Source of the DNA: an uncultured Pelagimonas sp.
GTDB lineage: Bacteria > Pseudomonadota > Alphaproteobacteria > Rhodobacterales > Rhodobacteraceae
Direction of reading: 5' to 3'
Length of the DNA stretch: 64,000 bases
NCBI GenBank assembly: GCA_947497905.1
Contig: CANMIH010000005.1
Coordinates: 186,001-250,000, forward strand
Within the stretch, counting starts at the first letter, position 1, and each line of letters opens with the position of its first letter. Shown here piece after piece: positions 45,195-54,727 of this stretch. The translations under genes and the position numbers were made by a program. The notes beneath the pieces were generated by a model. That model was not told where the DNA came from, made no database searches, and saw nothing but the letters and a program-made list of their open reading frames with translations.

Positions 45195-46208
45195 ATGAAA
45201 TCCAAACTAATGACATTGGCCGCCGTTGCGACCGTTGCTGCTGGCGCTGCCGCAGCAGGTACTCTGGACGACGTCAAAGCCGCCGGCAAACTGAAGTGTG
45301 GTGTAAGCCAGGGCCTGCCCGGTTTCTCCAACCCTGATGACTCGGGTGCATGGACCGGTCTGGACGTAGACTACTGCCGCGCTCTGGCGGCTGTTGTTCT
45401 GGGCGACTCGGAAGCCATCGAATTCGTTTCGCTGTCGGCCAAAGACCGCTTCACCGCGCTGTCCTCGGGTGAGATTGACGTTCTATCGCGCAACACCACA
45501 TGGACCGCGACCCGTGACACAGATCTGGGTATCTCGTTTGTTGGCGTGAGCTACTACGACGGCCAGGGCATGATGGTTCCCGCGGGTCTGGGTGTTAGCT
45601 CGGCAACCGAGCTGGATGGCGCAACCATCTGCACCAACACCGGCACCACAACCGAGCTGAACGTCACCGACTTCTTCAAGCAGCACGGCATGAGCTTTGA
45701 GCTCGTTGCTCTGGAAAACTCGGACGAAGTTGTTGCAGCTTATGGTTCGGGCCGTTGTGACGTATTCACCACCGACCGTTCAGGTCTGGCGGCTGAGCGT
45801 CTGAAGCTTGCCGATCCAGATGCGCATGTTGTTCTGCCCGAAACCATCTCCAAAGAGCCGCTTGGCCCATCCGTACGTTCGGGTGACGAGCAGTGGTTCA
45901 AAGTGGCCCGCTGGACACTGAACGCTCTGATCGAAGCCGAAGAATATGGCATCACCGCAGCCAACGCAGACGAAATGATGGGCTCCGCGAACCCAGCAGT
46001 TCAGCGTATTCTGGGCGCAGGTGACAACGACTATGGTGCCGCTATGGGTCTGACCAAAGACTGGGCGGTCCGTGCGATCAAAGCGACCGGCAACTACGGC
46101 GAAATCTATGAGCGCAATGTTGGCCCCGACACCCCGCTTAAGCTGGGCCGTGGTGTGAACGAGCAGTGGACCAACGGTGGTCTGATGTACGCTCCGCCGA
46201 TCCGCTAA
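45195..46208 (+). CDS. bztA: Acidic amino acid ABC transporter, periplasmic binding protein BztA
   Basis: A 337-residue solute-binding protein for Glu/Gln/Asp/Asn uptake. The N-terminus (KSKLMTLAAVATVAAGAAAA) is a Sec signal peptide cut before GTLDDV. Family-3 SBP features: LKCGVSQGLPGFSNPDDSG, LDVDYCRALAAVVLG and SAKDRFTALSSGEIDVLSRN with Arg/Thr ligand residues. ATG 45195 with GTGAGGAAATC is the start; a longer upstream frame is not supported. It is the first gene of bztABCD, with a strong hairpin following, as is usual for a binding protein made in excess. Confidence 0.94.
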   Translation: MKSKLMTLAAVATVAAGAAAAGTLDDVKAAGKLKCGVSQGLPGFSNPDDSGAWTGLDVDYCRALAAVVLGDSEAIEFVSLSAKDRFTALSSGEIDVLSRNTTWTATRDTDLGISFVGVSYYDGQGMMVPAGLGVSSATELDGATICTNTGTTTELNVTDFFKQHGMSFELVALENSDEVVAAYGSGRCDVFTTDRSGLAAERLKLADPDAHVVLPETISKEPLGPSVRSGDEQWFKVARWTLNALIEAEEYGITAANADEMMGSANPAVQRILGAGDNDYGAAMGLTKDWAVRAIKATGNYGEIYERNVGPDTPLKLGRGVNEQWTNGGLMYAPPIR

Positions 46209-46260
46209 TCGGTTGAAAATAGGTCTGTAAAAAACAAAAACAGCAGACCTTTCAGTAAAG

Positions 46261-46290
46261 AAAGGGGCAGGCCCGCCCTGCCCCTTTTCT
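46261..46290 (+). terminator. Strong hairpin between bztA and bztB (attenuator/partial terminator)
   Basis: Eleven paired bases: AAAGGGGCAGG (46261-46271), loop CCCGC and CCTGCCCCTTT (46277-46287), followed by TCT. A smaller stem, AGGTCTG (46221-46227) with CAGACCT (46244-46250), precedes it. Located between the binding-protein and permease genes, it should lower bztBCD transcript relative to bztA or protect the bztA 3' end. Confidence 0.8.
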
Positions 46291-46310
46291 TCAAACAGTG
46301 GGGAAATTCA

Positions 46311-47558
46311 ATGAGCTCAGTGAGCGATGGCGAGGCCCAAACGGGTCCCGAACGGACGGGTATTGCCGCACTCGTCTTTGACAGCCGCGCCCGGTCTCTT
46401 TTCTTTCAGGCTTTGCTTGCGATCATACTGATCGGCATGGTCGTCGTTGCGATCCAAAACGCATCGGCCAACCTGGCAGAACAAGGACGTGCCTTCGGCT
46501 TCGACTTTTTCGATCGTCCATCTGATATCCAGATCCTAACCACCTTCGGGACATGGTTGATCGGATACGAGGCCGGTCAGAACACAATCTGGGATGTGTT
46601 CCTTCTTTCTATTGCCAACACCTTGGTCATCGCAGTTGCGGGCATCATCTTTGCCACACTGTGGGGCTTCCTGCTTGGCATCTTCCGTCTGTCGAGCAAC
46701 TTTGTCCTGCGGGGCTTTGCGACGATCTACGTCGAGTTGCTGCGCAATGTGCCACTGCTGCTGCAGATCTTTTTCTGGACAGCTGTGCTGCGCATTGTGG
46801 CGCCTGGCCCCCGTGAGGGTGGTTATCTTGTGCCGGGTCTGTTGCAGTTCAACTCCAAAGGCATCTACGGCCCCTACCCCATCCCGCATGAGGGTTTTGC
46901 ATCGACTTTGTGGGCACTACTGGCGGCGGTGATCATTGTCTATGGCTTCTCCAAATGGGCCAAGAAACGTCAGGATGCGACCGGCCAACAAATGCCCGTG
47001 TTCCGCATCTCGGCTGTGGTCCTGATTGGCTTGCCCACGCTTGTGTTTTTGGCAACCGGTCGTCCGATGGAAATCGAATGGCCCAACTTTGTCACCGAAG
47101 GACCCGTGTTCAAACGCGGCTTTGAAAAAGGTCTGGGTTCGTACATCGCTCCGGAATTCTTTGCCCTGTTCCTTGCTCTTTCGACCTACACAGCGGCCTT
47201 CATCGCCGAAGTGGTGCGCGCGGGGATTCAGTCGGTTCCAAAGGGACAAAGCGAAGCAGCAGAGGCCCTTGGCCTGCCCGGTGGGCTGTCGATGCGCAAA
47301 GTGATCCTACCTCAGGCATTCCGCGTGATCATTCCCCCACTGACAAGCCAGTATCTCAACCTGACCAAAAACAGCTCACTGGCTGCGGCGATCGGGTATC
47401 CTGAACTGGTTGCGGTCTTCGCTGGTACAACACTTAACCAAGTGGGTCGTGCGATCGAGATCATCGCAATCGTTATTTTGGTCTATCTGACCATTTCACT
47501 GCTCACCTCGGCTTTCATGAACTGGTTTAACAACCGCGTGAAACTGGTCGAGCGGTAA
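46311..47558 (+). CDS. bztB: Acidic amino acid ABC transporter permease BztB
   Basis: Inner-membrane permease of 415 residues with an N-terminal cytoplasmic stretch and about eight hydrophobic segments. The EAA-loop ATPase-contact motif is QSVPKGQSEAAEALGLPGGL, near residue 305. Typical early segments include TLWGFLLGIFRLSSNF and the long periplasmic insert of the Bzt/Aap branch (about 185-250) that separates TM groups. It overlaps nothing: bztC starts 10 bp downstream with AGGAGATAGAC as ribosome-binding site. Confidence 0.94.
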   Translation: MSSVSDGEAQTGPERTGIAALVFDSRARSLFFQALLAIILIGMVVVAIQNASANLAEQGRAFGFDFFDRPSDIQILTTFGTWLIGYEAGQNTIWDVFLLSIANTLVIAVAGIIFATLWGFLLGIFRLSSNFVLRGFATIYVELLRNVPLLLQIFFWTAVLRIVAPGPREGGYLVPGLLQFNSKGIYGPYPIPHEGFASTLWALLAAVIIVYGFSKWAKKRQDATGQQMPVFRISAVVLIGLPTLVFLATGRPMEIEWPNFVTEGPVFKRGFEKGLGSYIAPEFFALFLALSTYTAAFIAEVVRAGIQSVPKGQSEAAEALGLPGGLSMRKVILPQAFRVIIPPLTSQYLNLTKNSSLAAAIGYPELVAVFAGTTLNQVGRAIEIIAIVILVYLTISLLTSAFMNWFNNRVKLVER

Positions 47559-47568
47559 GGAGATAGAC

Positions 47569-48954
47569 ATGTCTGACCAAAATATCTTCTACGTTCGTAC
47601 CGAAGAGGCCCCGCGTCTCCCGGCACCGCCCAGCCAACAGGGGATCACCGGCTGGCTGTGGAACAATATCTTTGCCTCCATGGCGGATTATTCGACTCCT
47701 TCGAAAGCGATCAGCTCGATCCTGATGATCGGGATGACCCTGTTCACCGCCTATTCTCTGGTCTGGATGACCTGGACCATGCTGGATTTCGCTATCTTTT
47801 CAGCGACCTTCAGCGATCCGGCGGGCGGCAAGCGTGAAACCTGTCTGGCAAATGGCGGCGCCTGCTGGCCCTTCATTCAGGCCAAATGGTATCAGTTCAT
47901 GTATGGTTTCTATCCCAAGGAAGAAATCTGGCGTGTTCAGTTGAGCATGGTGATGCTTGCGATCGGCACCTTGTGGATGGTTCTTCCCATGATGCCGGCG
48001 CGTGGCAAAGTTGCTGCGATCATGCTGTTTGTATACCCCATCGTGGTCTTCGTTCTGCTCAATGGTGGACCGGTTGAACATGGCACGGACGACATCGGTC
48101 GCATCGTTGCAGGCGTCTGGTTCCCTCTGATCGCCGCAGGTGTGTGTTTTGCGGCTTGGTGGCTGACCCGTGACGGTAAGATGGGTGATGTGGCCATGGC
48201 CCTGTCTCCCGCGATGTTGATGGCAACGGTTGTCTTGGGTGCTTTTGCGGTTCTGCCGCTGATCACACTCGGCATTGACCTGACCCTGGGCACCGAGATC
48301 GTTGAAACCAACAAATGGGGTGGTCTGACCATCACATTGGTTGTGGCGATTTTCGGCATCGTGATCTCACTTCCCGTGGGTGTTCTGCTGGCTCTTGGCC
48401 GTCAATCCAACGCGCCGATCATCAAATACAGCTCGGTTCTGTTCATCGAAGTGGTTCGCGGTATCCCGCTGATCTCGGTTCTGTTCTTCGCCTCGGCGAT
48501 GCTGCCTTACTTCCTTGAACCAGGTGTGGACTTTAACAAGCTGCTGCGCGCCATGATTGGTGTGGCCATGTTTGCCTCGGCCTATATGGCAGAGGTTATT
48601 CGTGGCGGTCTTCAGGCGATGCCAAAAGGCCAATACGAAGGCGGCATGTCTTTGGGTCTGTCCTTCTGGCAGCAGATGCGCCTAATCATCCTGCCTCAGG
48701 CGCTGACCACTGTGATCCCGGGTATCGTGAACACCTTTATCGGTATGTTCAAAGATACCACGCTGGTTCTGATCATCTCGATCTTCGACCTGCTCGGCAT
48801 CCTGTCCGCCACCCTGAAAGATCCGGAATGGTCGACACCAACCACCGCCTATACCGGCTACCTGGTTATCTCGATCATCTACTTTATCTTCTGCTTCGGC
48901 ATGTCGCGGTACTCGGTCTACATGGAAAAGAAGCTTGACCGCAGTCACCGCTGA
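47569..48954 (+). CDS. bztC: Acidic amino acid ABC transporter permease BztC
   Basis: Partner permease of BztB, 461 residues. It begins with a proline-rich cytoplasmic tail (RTEEAPRLPAPPSQQG), followed by about eight hydrophobic segments; the periplasmic loop near 85-120 contains two Cys (KRETCLANGGACWPF) that could pair. The EAA motif is QAMPKGQYEGGMSLGLSFWQ. Forms the heterodimeric channel with BztB. bztD follows 12 bp downstream. Confidence 0.94.
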   Translation: MSDQNIFYVRTEEAPRLPAPPSQQGITGWLWNNIFASMADYSTPSKAISSILMIGMTLFTAYSLVWMTWTMLDFAIFSATFSDPAGGKRETCLANGGACWPFIQAKWYQFMYGFYPKEEIWRVQLSMVMLAIGTLWMVLPMMPARGKVAAIMLFVYPIVVFVLLNGGPVEHGTDDIGRIVAGVWFPLIAAGVCFAAWWLTRDGKMGDVAMALSPAMLMATVVLGAFAVLPLITLGIDLTLGTEIVETNKWGGLTITLVVAIFGIVISLPVGVLLALGRQSNAPIIKYSSVLFIEVVRGIPLISVLFFASAMLPYFLEPGVDFNKLLRAMIGVAMFASAYMAEVIRGGLQAMPKGQYEGGMSLGLSFWQQMRLIILPQALTTVIPGIVNTFIGMFKDTTLVLIISIFDLLGILSATLKDPEWSTPTTAYTGYLVISIIYFIFCFGMSRYSVYMEKKLDRSHR

Positions 48955-48966
48955 GGAGAACACCTA

Positions 48967-49755
48967 ATGTCTGTTGAACAAACCAATGTAACGCCCCGCG
49001 GTGGCATGACCGTGTCGGACGAAGTCGCCATTCAGATCACCGGCATGAACAAGTGGTACGGCCAGTTCCACGTGCTTCGTGACATCGATCTGACAGTGTA
49101 CCAAGGCGAGCGTATCGTTGTCTGTGGCCCTTCAGGGTCAGGTAAATCCACCCTGATCCGCTGTATCAATGCTCTGGAAGAGCATCAGGCCGGTTCGATC
49201 ACTGTAGACAACACGCTTTTGTCGAGCGACCTGAAGAACATTGACAAGATCCGGTCTGAGGTTGGCATGTGCTTTCAGCACTTCAACCTCTTCCCTCACC
49301 TGACCATTCTGGAAAACTGTACGCTGGCTCCGATCTGGGTTCGTAAGATCCCGAAGAAAGAAGCCATCGAAACCGCGATGCACTATCTGGAAAAGGTCAA
49401 AATCCCGGATCAGGCCAACAAGTACCCCGGGCAGCTGTCCGGTGGTCAGCAGCAGCGTGTGGCCATCGCCCGCTCGCTTTGCATGAAGCCCCGGATCATG
49501 TTGTTCGATGAACCGACCTCGGCGCTTGATCCGGAAATGATCAAAGAGGTTCTGGATACAATGATCCAGCTGGCCGAAGAAGGCATGACCATGATCTGCG
49601 TGACCCACGAAATGGGCTTTGCGCGTCAGGTTGCCAACCGTGTGATCTTTATGGCCGATGGTCAGATTGTGGAACAGAACGAGCCCGAGGGCTTCTTCAA
49701 CAACCCACAAAGTGAACGCACCCAGCAGTTCCTGAGCCAGATCCTGGGCCACTAA
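48967..49755 (+). CDS. bztD: Acidic amino acid ABC transporter ATP-binding protein BztD
   Basis: A 262-residue ABC ATPase powering the transporter. Walker [18 protein letters not shown]-loop [13 protein letters not shown], signature [15 protein letters not shown], Walker [14 protein letters not shown] and switch His [11 protein letters not shown] are all intact. It ends the bzt operon; a strong terminator follows 22 bp downstream. Confidence 0.97.
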   Translation: MSVEQTNVTPRGGMTVSDEVAIQITGMNKWYGQFHVLRDIDLTVYQGERIVVCGPSGSGKSTLIRCINALEEHQAGSITVDNTLLSSDLKNIDKIRSEVGMCFQHFNLFPHLTILENCTLAPIWVRKIPKKEAIETAMHYLEKVKIPDQANKYPGQLSGGQQQRVAIARSLCMKPRIMLFDEPTSALDPEMIKEVLDTMIQLAEEGMTMICVTHEMGFARQVANRVIFMADGQIVEQNEPEGFFNNPQSERTQQFLSQILGH

Positions 49756-49777
49756 GCAAAAAAACTCGATCAAAGAG

Positions 49778-49804
49778 AAAGCCCCCTGAAATTGGGGGCT
49801 TTTT
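49778..49804 (+). terminator. Rho-independent terminator of bztABCD
   Basis: AAAGCCCCC (49778-49786), loop TGAAATT, GGGGGCTTT (49794-49802), then TTT. It follows the bztD stop by 22 bp and has the clearest U-tract in the window. Confidence 0.92.
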
Positions 49805-49956
49805 TCGTACTTAGGCGCCTAAAACCGCCAGAACTGACACAAAAAAACGTTAAACTTGTTCACAGCTTCGGCTCTGGGGCACCCTATTTCAATCTCCTGC
49901 TAACCTTTCTTGCGGCATCTAAATAGTCCTTGTTCCTATTCCGCCGAGGTTCCGCA

Positions 49957-52248
49957 ATGCCGAAAGTCCTCTCATCTTTGCTTCGCTACGTGTCTCTTGC
50001 GAACTTAAAAATGCGCCCAAAGATCCTGTTGGCGACGGCCATTCCACTGGTTCTGACGGCCGGTGCGGGGACCATTACGGTGCTCAATCTTGAGAAGATG
50101 AATGAAAGCACACGCTGGGTGGAACACACACAGAATGTTCTTGGCAGTGCCGAAAGCATAGTGGCCTCAGCGGTAGATATGGAAACCGGACTGCGCGGAT
50201 ATCTCCTGGCGGGACGTGAAGAGTTTCTGGCCCCCTATCAGTCTGGCGAAGTAAAGGCCTACGAAACGCTGGCCTCTCTGCAGGAAACCGTAAGCGACAA
50301 CCCACCTCAGGTGGCACGCCTACAAGAGGCTGAGCAGACGCTGCGCGATTGGCAGTCCAATGTCGCCACACAGGCCATTGCCCTGCGTCGCGAGATTGGC
50401 GACGCGGCAACCATGAACGACATGGCGGACGAAATTCGCAAAGCCCGCGGTAAAACCTACTTTGATACCTTCAGAAGCGAAATTGCTGCGTTCATCGGTG
50501 CCGAACGGTTCCTTCTTGCAGGTCGCCGCTCTGAGTTTGTCTCAACCGTTACAAAAGGCTCTTCGGATACCGCAGGTGTTGTTGAAGCCACCAAGCGGTT
50601 TGAGCGCACCTATAAAGTGATCGGAACTGCCAATGCCTTGCTAGAAGCGGCGATCAACATGGAAACCGGTGCCCGCGGCTTTCTTCTGGCCGGGGAAGAC
50701 CAGTTTCTTGAGCCTTACCACAAAGGCGCGGAAAGCTTTTCCAAACAGCTCGCCACTTTGAAAGATCTTGTTGGCGCCAACCCCACCCAGATGCAGCGGC
50801 TTGAGAGAATTGAGGCTCTGATCACGGAATGGCGTGACAAAGTTGTTGACCCAACCATTTTCCTACGCCGCGATATTGGCGACGCGGCCACCATGGACGA
50901 CATGGCTGACTTTGTTGCCGCCGGCAAAGGCAAGGTCTACTTCGACTCCTTCCGCCAGATCATGGCCGACTTCTCTGCCATCGAATCCGATCTGATGGTG
51001 CAGCGGCGCGCTGAAAGTCTGGCTACTGCCGCGACCACACGCATGACCATTATCAGTGCGACCACCGCAGCGGTGCTGCTGGGCGCGATCTTGGCACTGC
51101 TGGTTGGCAACGGCATCGCCCGAGGTGTTGGTCGTATCAACCGCGCCATGGAGACCTTGGCCTCTGGCAATAACGACATTCAAATTGATGGCAAAGAGCG
51201 CAAAGATGAAGTTGGGGCCATGGCTCGGTCGCTGGATATTTTCCGCAGCTCGCTGGTTGAGGTTCAGCAGACCGAACGCGCCAAAGCCGTTGAACAGGCT
51301 GCGGAACAGAACGCCGTTGTTCAGGAAATCAGTGACGGGCTCTCTGCCTTTGCGCGTGGCGATCTGACCGCACGTCTAGACCGTGAGTTTCCGCAGGAAT
51401 ACGAACAGCTGCGTCAGGATTTCAATGCCTCAGGTCTTCGCCTGAACGAGGTGATCTCGCGTGTGGTTGAGGCAGCAAACAGCATTCGCCATGGCGCATC
51501 GCAGATTGATGGTGCCACCAACGATCTGTCCCATCGGACCACCAATCAGGCCGCCACATTGGAAGAAACGGCCGCTGCGATGGAACAGCTCGCCGGGTCG
51601 GTGAATGCCGCAGCCGAACGCTCGCGCAATGTCGAGGGCATCACTCAAGAGGCGCATCAAGAGGCTCAATCCAGCGGGGCTCTGGTGGAACAGGCCGTCA
51701 GCGCCATGGACAAGATCAAGCAATCTTCGCATGACATTGTGAAAATCGTCAAAGTCATCGACGATATTGCCTTCCAAACCAATCTCTTGGCCCTTAACGC
51801 AGGTGTTGAGGCCGCGCGTGCAGGTACCGCCGGAAAAGGCTTTGCCGTGGTTGCCAACGAGGTTCAGGGCCTTGCCCAACACTCGGCTGACGCCGCCACG
51901 CAAATCCGAACCCTGATTGACGAGACCACGGTTCACATCGAACATGGTGTCGGTCTCGTGGACAAAACGGGGGGTGCACTGAAAGGCATTGTGGAACAGG
52001 TGACAAGCATCTCTGCATTGGTCAGCGAAATCGCCGAAGGCGCGTCGGATCAGTCCGCTGGCCTGAGCGAGATCAACACAGGTGTGGCCCAGCTGGACAC
52101 CGCAACACAGCAGAATACGGGAATGGTGCAAGAGGCCAGTGCCGTCGCAACGCAGCTCACGCATGATGCTGGCGCGCTGGATGCACTTGTGGCCCAGTTC
52201 CAGATCTCAGACGCGGCCCCGGAAACTCGCGCCAAACATGCAGCTTAA
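49957..52248 (+). CDS. Chemoreceptor with tandem duplicated CHASE3 domains
   Basis: A 763-residue membrane receptor. TM1 is near 23-46 (ILLATAIPLVLTAGAGTITV). The periplasmic part holds two CHASE3 copies: the first with DMETGLRGYLLAGREEFLAP, the second with NMETGARGFLLAGEDQFLEP about 165 residues later; each ends with the near-identical IGDAATM-DMAD stretch followed by KTYFDTFR/KVYFDSFR. TM2 is near 348-375 (ISATTAAVLLGAILALLVGN), then HAMP and the signalling domain with [23 protein letters not shown] 49957 is chosen because of GAGG upstream. The signalling sequence differs from the two other receptors, so it probably serves another CheA. Confidence 0.94.
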   Translation: MPKVLSSLLRYVSLANLKMRPKILLATAIPLVLTAGAGTITVLNLEKMNESTRWVEHTQNVLGSAESIVASAVDMETGLRGYLLAGREEFLAPYQSGEVKAYETLASLQETVSDNPPQVARLQEAEQTLRDWQSNVATQAIALRREIGDAATMNDMADEIRKARGKTYFDTFRSEIAAFIGAERFLLAGRRSEFVSTVTKGSSDTAGVVEATKRFERTYKVIGTANALLEAAINMETGARGFLLAGEDQFLEPYHKGAESFSKQLATLKDLVGANPTQMQRLERIEALITEWRDKVVDPTIFLRRDIGDAATMDDMADFVAAGKGKVYFDSFRQIMADFSAIESDLMVQRRAESLATAATTRMTIISATTAAVLLGAILALLVGNGIARGVGRINRAMETLASGNNDIQIDGKERKDEVGAMARSLDIFRSSLVEVQQTERAKAVEQAAEQNAVVQEISDGLSAFARGDLTARLDREFPQEYEQLRQDFNASGLRLNEVISRVVEAANSIRHGASQIDGATNDLSHRTTNQAATLEETAAAMEQLAGSVNAAAERSRNVEGITQEAHQEAQSSGALVEQAVSAMDKIKQSSHDIVKIVKVIDDIAFQTNLLALNAGVEAARAGTAGKGFAVVANEVQGLAQHSADAATQIRTLIDETTVHIEHGVGLVDKTGGALKGIVEQVTSISALVSEIAEGASDQSAGLSEINTGVAQLDTATQQNTGMVQEASAVATQLTHDAGALDALVAQFQISDAAPETRAKHAA

Positions 52249-52253
52249 TCCTG

Positions 52254-52282
52254 TCAGGCGGACGGTTCCCCCGTCCGCCTGA
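52254..52282. terminator. Bidirectional hairpin between convergent genes
   Basis: TCAGGCGGACG (52254-52264), seven-base loop, CGTCCGCCTGA (52272-52282): an 11-bp perfect stem in the 42-bp gap between the receptor gene and the proline-racemase-family gene. There is no T-run on either side, so it is a stable 3' end for both transcripts rather than a classical terminator. Confidence 0.7.
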
Positions 52283-52290
52283 TCCTCGCA

Positions 52291-53316
52291 TTAGTTGCCC
52301 CAAGTGTCCTTTAAACGATATCCACCAGGCCAAGGATCATCCGGGTCAAGCATATGCTGGTGTGTCCCTGTCACCCAGCCACGCCCACTGATCTCAGGTA
52401 CAATCGCCGTGCGTGAGCCAACTTGAACCTGCTCGACAATGCGGCCGGTAAAGCGTGATCCAATAATGGATTCCGCCTCAAAGCTTTCCCCCACTTTCAT
52501 CTCGCCGCGCGCCGCCATCAGCGCCATGCGCGCCGACACCGCAGTTCCGGTGGGCGAGCGATCCACTTTACCCGGTTGAATGGCCACAGCGGAACGCCCT
52601 GTCACACCGGTATCACTCCGGCTCAAGGGGCCGCAAAAGGCGCAAAAGGAAATATGATCCCAATCTGGGTTCAGAGGGTGTGAAAAGCCAAGCTGTTCGT
52701 TGGCGACATCCGTGATCCGAACCCCGAGCTGCGCGATATCTTTGGCCTCATGTTCTTCGATTGCAAATCCCAAGGCAGGGGCGTCCACAACCACAAAGCT
52801 GTCACCGCCATAGGCCGTATCGACTGTCAGTGTTCCAAGGCCTTCAACCTCAAGCGGCACCGCCATCTGATCCGCGAAACTTGGCAGGTTCTGCACAAAA
52901 ATGCGCTGCGCCTTGCCATCGCGGCATTCCGCGCGCACCTGAACCAGACCACCGGGGGCTTCCAGTGTCATGAAGGTCTCAGGTTCTTGCATTGGAATGA
53001 TACCGCCGTCCAGCAGCACCGTTGACACACAGATCGAATTTGACCCTGACATCGGTGGCGTGTCTTCCGGCTCCATAATGATAAAGGCCGCATCTGCCTC
53101 CGGATGTTTAGGCGGAACCAACAGGTTCACATGGCGAAACACACCGCCGCGCGGCTCGTTGAGTACAAAGTTTCGCAGGGTTTGGTCTTCGGCAATGAAC
53201 CTGCGTTGTTCCCACAGCGTTTCACCGGGAGGTGGCGTCACACCGCCGACAATCACATCCCCCACTTCGCCCTCAGCGTGGCACGAAATCACGTGCACTG
53301 TTTTACTTGATCGCAT
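52291..53316 (-). CDS. Proline racemase family protein with Ser/Thr in place of both catalytic cysteines
   Basis: A 341-residue protein of the proline racemase/hydroxyproline epimerase fold. The N-terminal [19 protein letters not shown] and the C-terminal [19 protein letters not shown] belong to the family. The first catalytic position (MCGH in racemases) is MSGSN, i.e. S90, and the second (RSPCGT) is RSPTGT, i.e. T256. Cys/Cys members racemise or epimerise and Cys/Thr members dehydrate trans-3-hydroxyproline; I do not recall a characterised Ser/Thr pair. It is eight bases downstream of the DadA-like gene, so the two form an amino-acid catabolic unit. Confidence 0.88.
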   Translation of the reverse strand: MRSSKTVHVISCHAEGEVGDVIVGGVTPPPGETLWEQRRFIAEDQTLRNFVLNEPRGGVFRHVNLLVPPKHPEADAAFIIMEPEDTPPMSGSNSICVSTVLLDGGIIPMQEPETFMTLEAPGGLVQVRAECRDGKAQRIFVQNLPSFADQMAVPLEVEGLGTLTVDTAYGGDSFVVVDAPALGFAIEEHEAKDIAQLGVRITDVANEQLGFSHPLNPDWDHISFCAFCGPLSRSDTGVTGRSAVAIQPGKVDRSPTGTAVSARMALMAARGEMKVGESFEAESIIGSRFTGRIVEQVQVGSRTAIVPEISGRGWVTGTHQHMLDPDDPWPGGYRLKDTWGN

Positions 53317-53324
53317 GTTTCACC

Positions 53325-54569
53325 TCAAAACCGTGTTGCCGCATAGGGCGCGATATCAAGCGCGGCCTTTGTGTTTTCCATCAGATTACAGACGATCTCT
53401 GCCGTGCCCGCCGATTGGGTGAGCCCCAGATGCCCGTGCCCGAAGGCATAAATCACCTGTGGCACTCCGGGTGCGTGATCGATCACAGGGAGCGTGTCGG
53501 GCAAAGACGGACGGAAACCCATCCATTGTGTGCCTCCTTCGGTGTTCAGGCCCGGGGCAAAGCTCTTGGCCTTTTTCAACAAGATATCGGCACGTTTGTA
53601 GTTGGGCGGAAGGTCCAGCCCGCCAAGTTCAACCGCTCCGCCAACACGAACACCACCATTGATGCGCGACATCACAAATCCATGCGCGCCAAAGGTCAGA
53701 TGCGTGCGCAGATCAAAGGCCCCTTCTGGCAAGGTGGTGTTGTAGCCGCGCTCGGTTTCCAGCGGGATGTGGTGCCCCAGTTTGCGTGCCATATGGTGCG
53801 ACCAGGCCCCACAGGCGATCACGACGCGGTCCGCCTGAAGCGCTTCACCCCCTGCAATTAGCGAGACACCTTCCGGGATCGGCTTTATCTCTTGCACATC
53901 GGCGATTTTGATCTCGCCCCCCTGGGCGACAAAGGCATCGGCCACAAATTGCGTCCAGGATTTCGGATCGATGGTGCTGTACCAATGCGGGGTAAACCGT
54001 GCATGGGTGAAGCGGGCGTCCAAACCCGGCTGGATCTCGGCTATGGCTTCGGGGCTGGTGAGGTCATCAAAGACCACACCATTGTCACGCTTGAGATCCC
54101 AGGCCGCCTGGCTTGCTTTGAATTGGGCCGCGCCTTCAAACAATCCCATCTGGCCTGCACGCTGAATCAGATGTTCGCCATCTATTTGCTTGATCTGGCG
54201 CTCCAAGGCTGCGCGGCAATGGTCCATCAATGCCGTCTGCGCCTTCAACGAATGCTCATAGCGGTCTTTCCAGCTTGCCCGCCAGAACCGCAGCATCCAC
54301 GGCATGATCTGCACCAGATAACGCGGTGGAATGGATAAAGGCCCAAGCGGATCCATTATCCATTTTGGCGCCTTAAGCATAATCCCCGGCGACGCCAGCG
54401 GCTGTACCTCAGCAAAAGCAAAGGCGCCTGCATTGCCCTGAGAGGCCTGCGCTGCGACACCCGTCCGGTCTAAGACCGTCACCTGATACCCGCGTGATTG
54501 CAGGGCCAGCGCAGTGCTTACCCCGACAATCCCTGCCCCGACCACAATCACAGTTTTTGATTGGCCCAT
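53325..54569 (-). CDS. D-amino-acid dehydrogenase-like FAD oxidoreductase (DadA-type)
   Basis: A 414-residue DAO-superfamily dehydrogenase. The FAD motif is VVVGAGIVGVSTALALQSRG near the N-terminus; RVVIACGAWSHHMARKLG and the C-terminal VIYAFGHGHLGLTQSAGTA complete the fold. Such enzymes oxidise D-amino acids, including D-hydroxyproline, to imino acids, with electrons going to the respiratory chain. Together with the proline-racemase-family gene this suggests an L-to-D conversion followed by oxidation, or a parallel step on a proline derivative. A LysR gene lies 158 bp upstream in the same direction. Confidence 0.9.
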   Translation of the reverse strand: MGQSKTVIVVGAGIVGVSTALALQSRGYQVTVLDRTGVAAQASQGNAGAFAFAEVQPLASPGIMLKAPKWIMDPLGPLSIPPRYLVQIMPWMLRFWRASWKDRYEHSLKAQTALMDHCRAALERQIKQIDGEHLIQRAGQMGLFEGAAQFKASQAAWDLKRDNGVVFDDLTSPEAIAEIQPGLDARFTHARFTPHWYSTIDPKSWTQFVADAFVAQGGEIKIADVQEIKPIPEGVSLIAGGEALQADRVVIACGAWSHHMARKLGHHIPLETERGYNTTLPEGAFDLRTHLTFGAHGFVMSRINGGVRVGGAVELGGLDLPPNYKRADILLKKAKSFAPGLNTEGGTQWMGFRPSLPDTLPVIDHAPGVPQVIYAFGHGHLGLTQSAGTAEIVCNLMENTKAALDIAPYAATRF

Positions 54570-54727
54570 GACGTTTCAGCCTCTTTCTTCCAACTTAACC
54601 GAGACATTACAGATCCGTGACGGCGCGAAAAGAAAAATCGGCTGATTTTGTATCCAAAAGGCAATCTGCCTAAGTTGTGGCCAACATCATTGGTGAAATA
54701 CTCAGAAAATCCCTCACCAAAACACGC

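Noticed and set aside
49957-52248. The CHASE3 repeats as a sign of a mobile element or misassembly
   Set aside because: The two copies differ throughout and keep one continuous reading frame with correct membrane topology, so an old domain duplication explains them.
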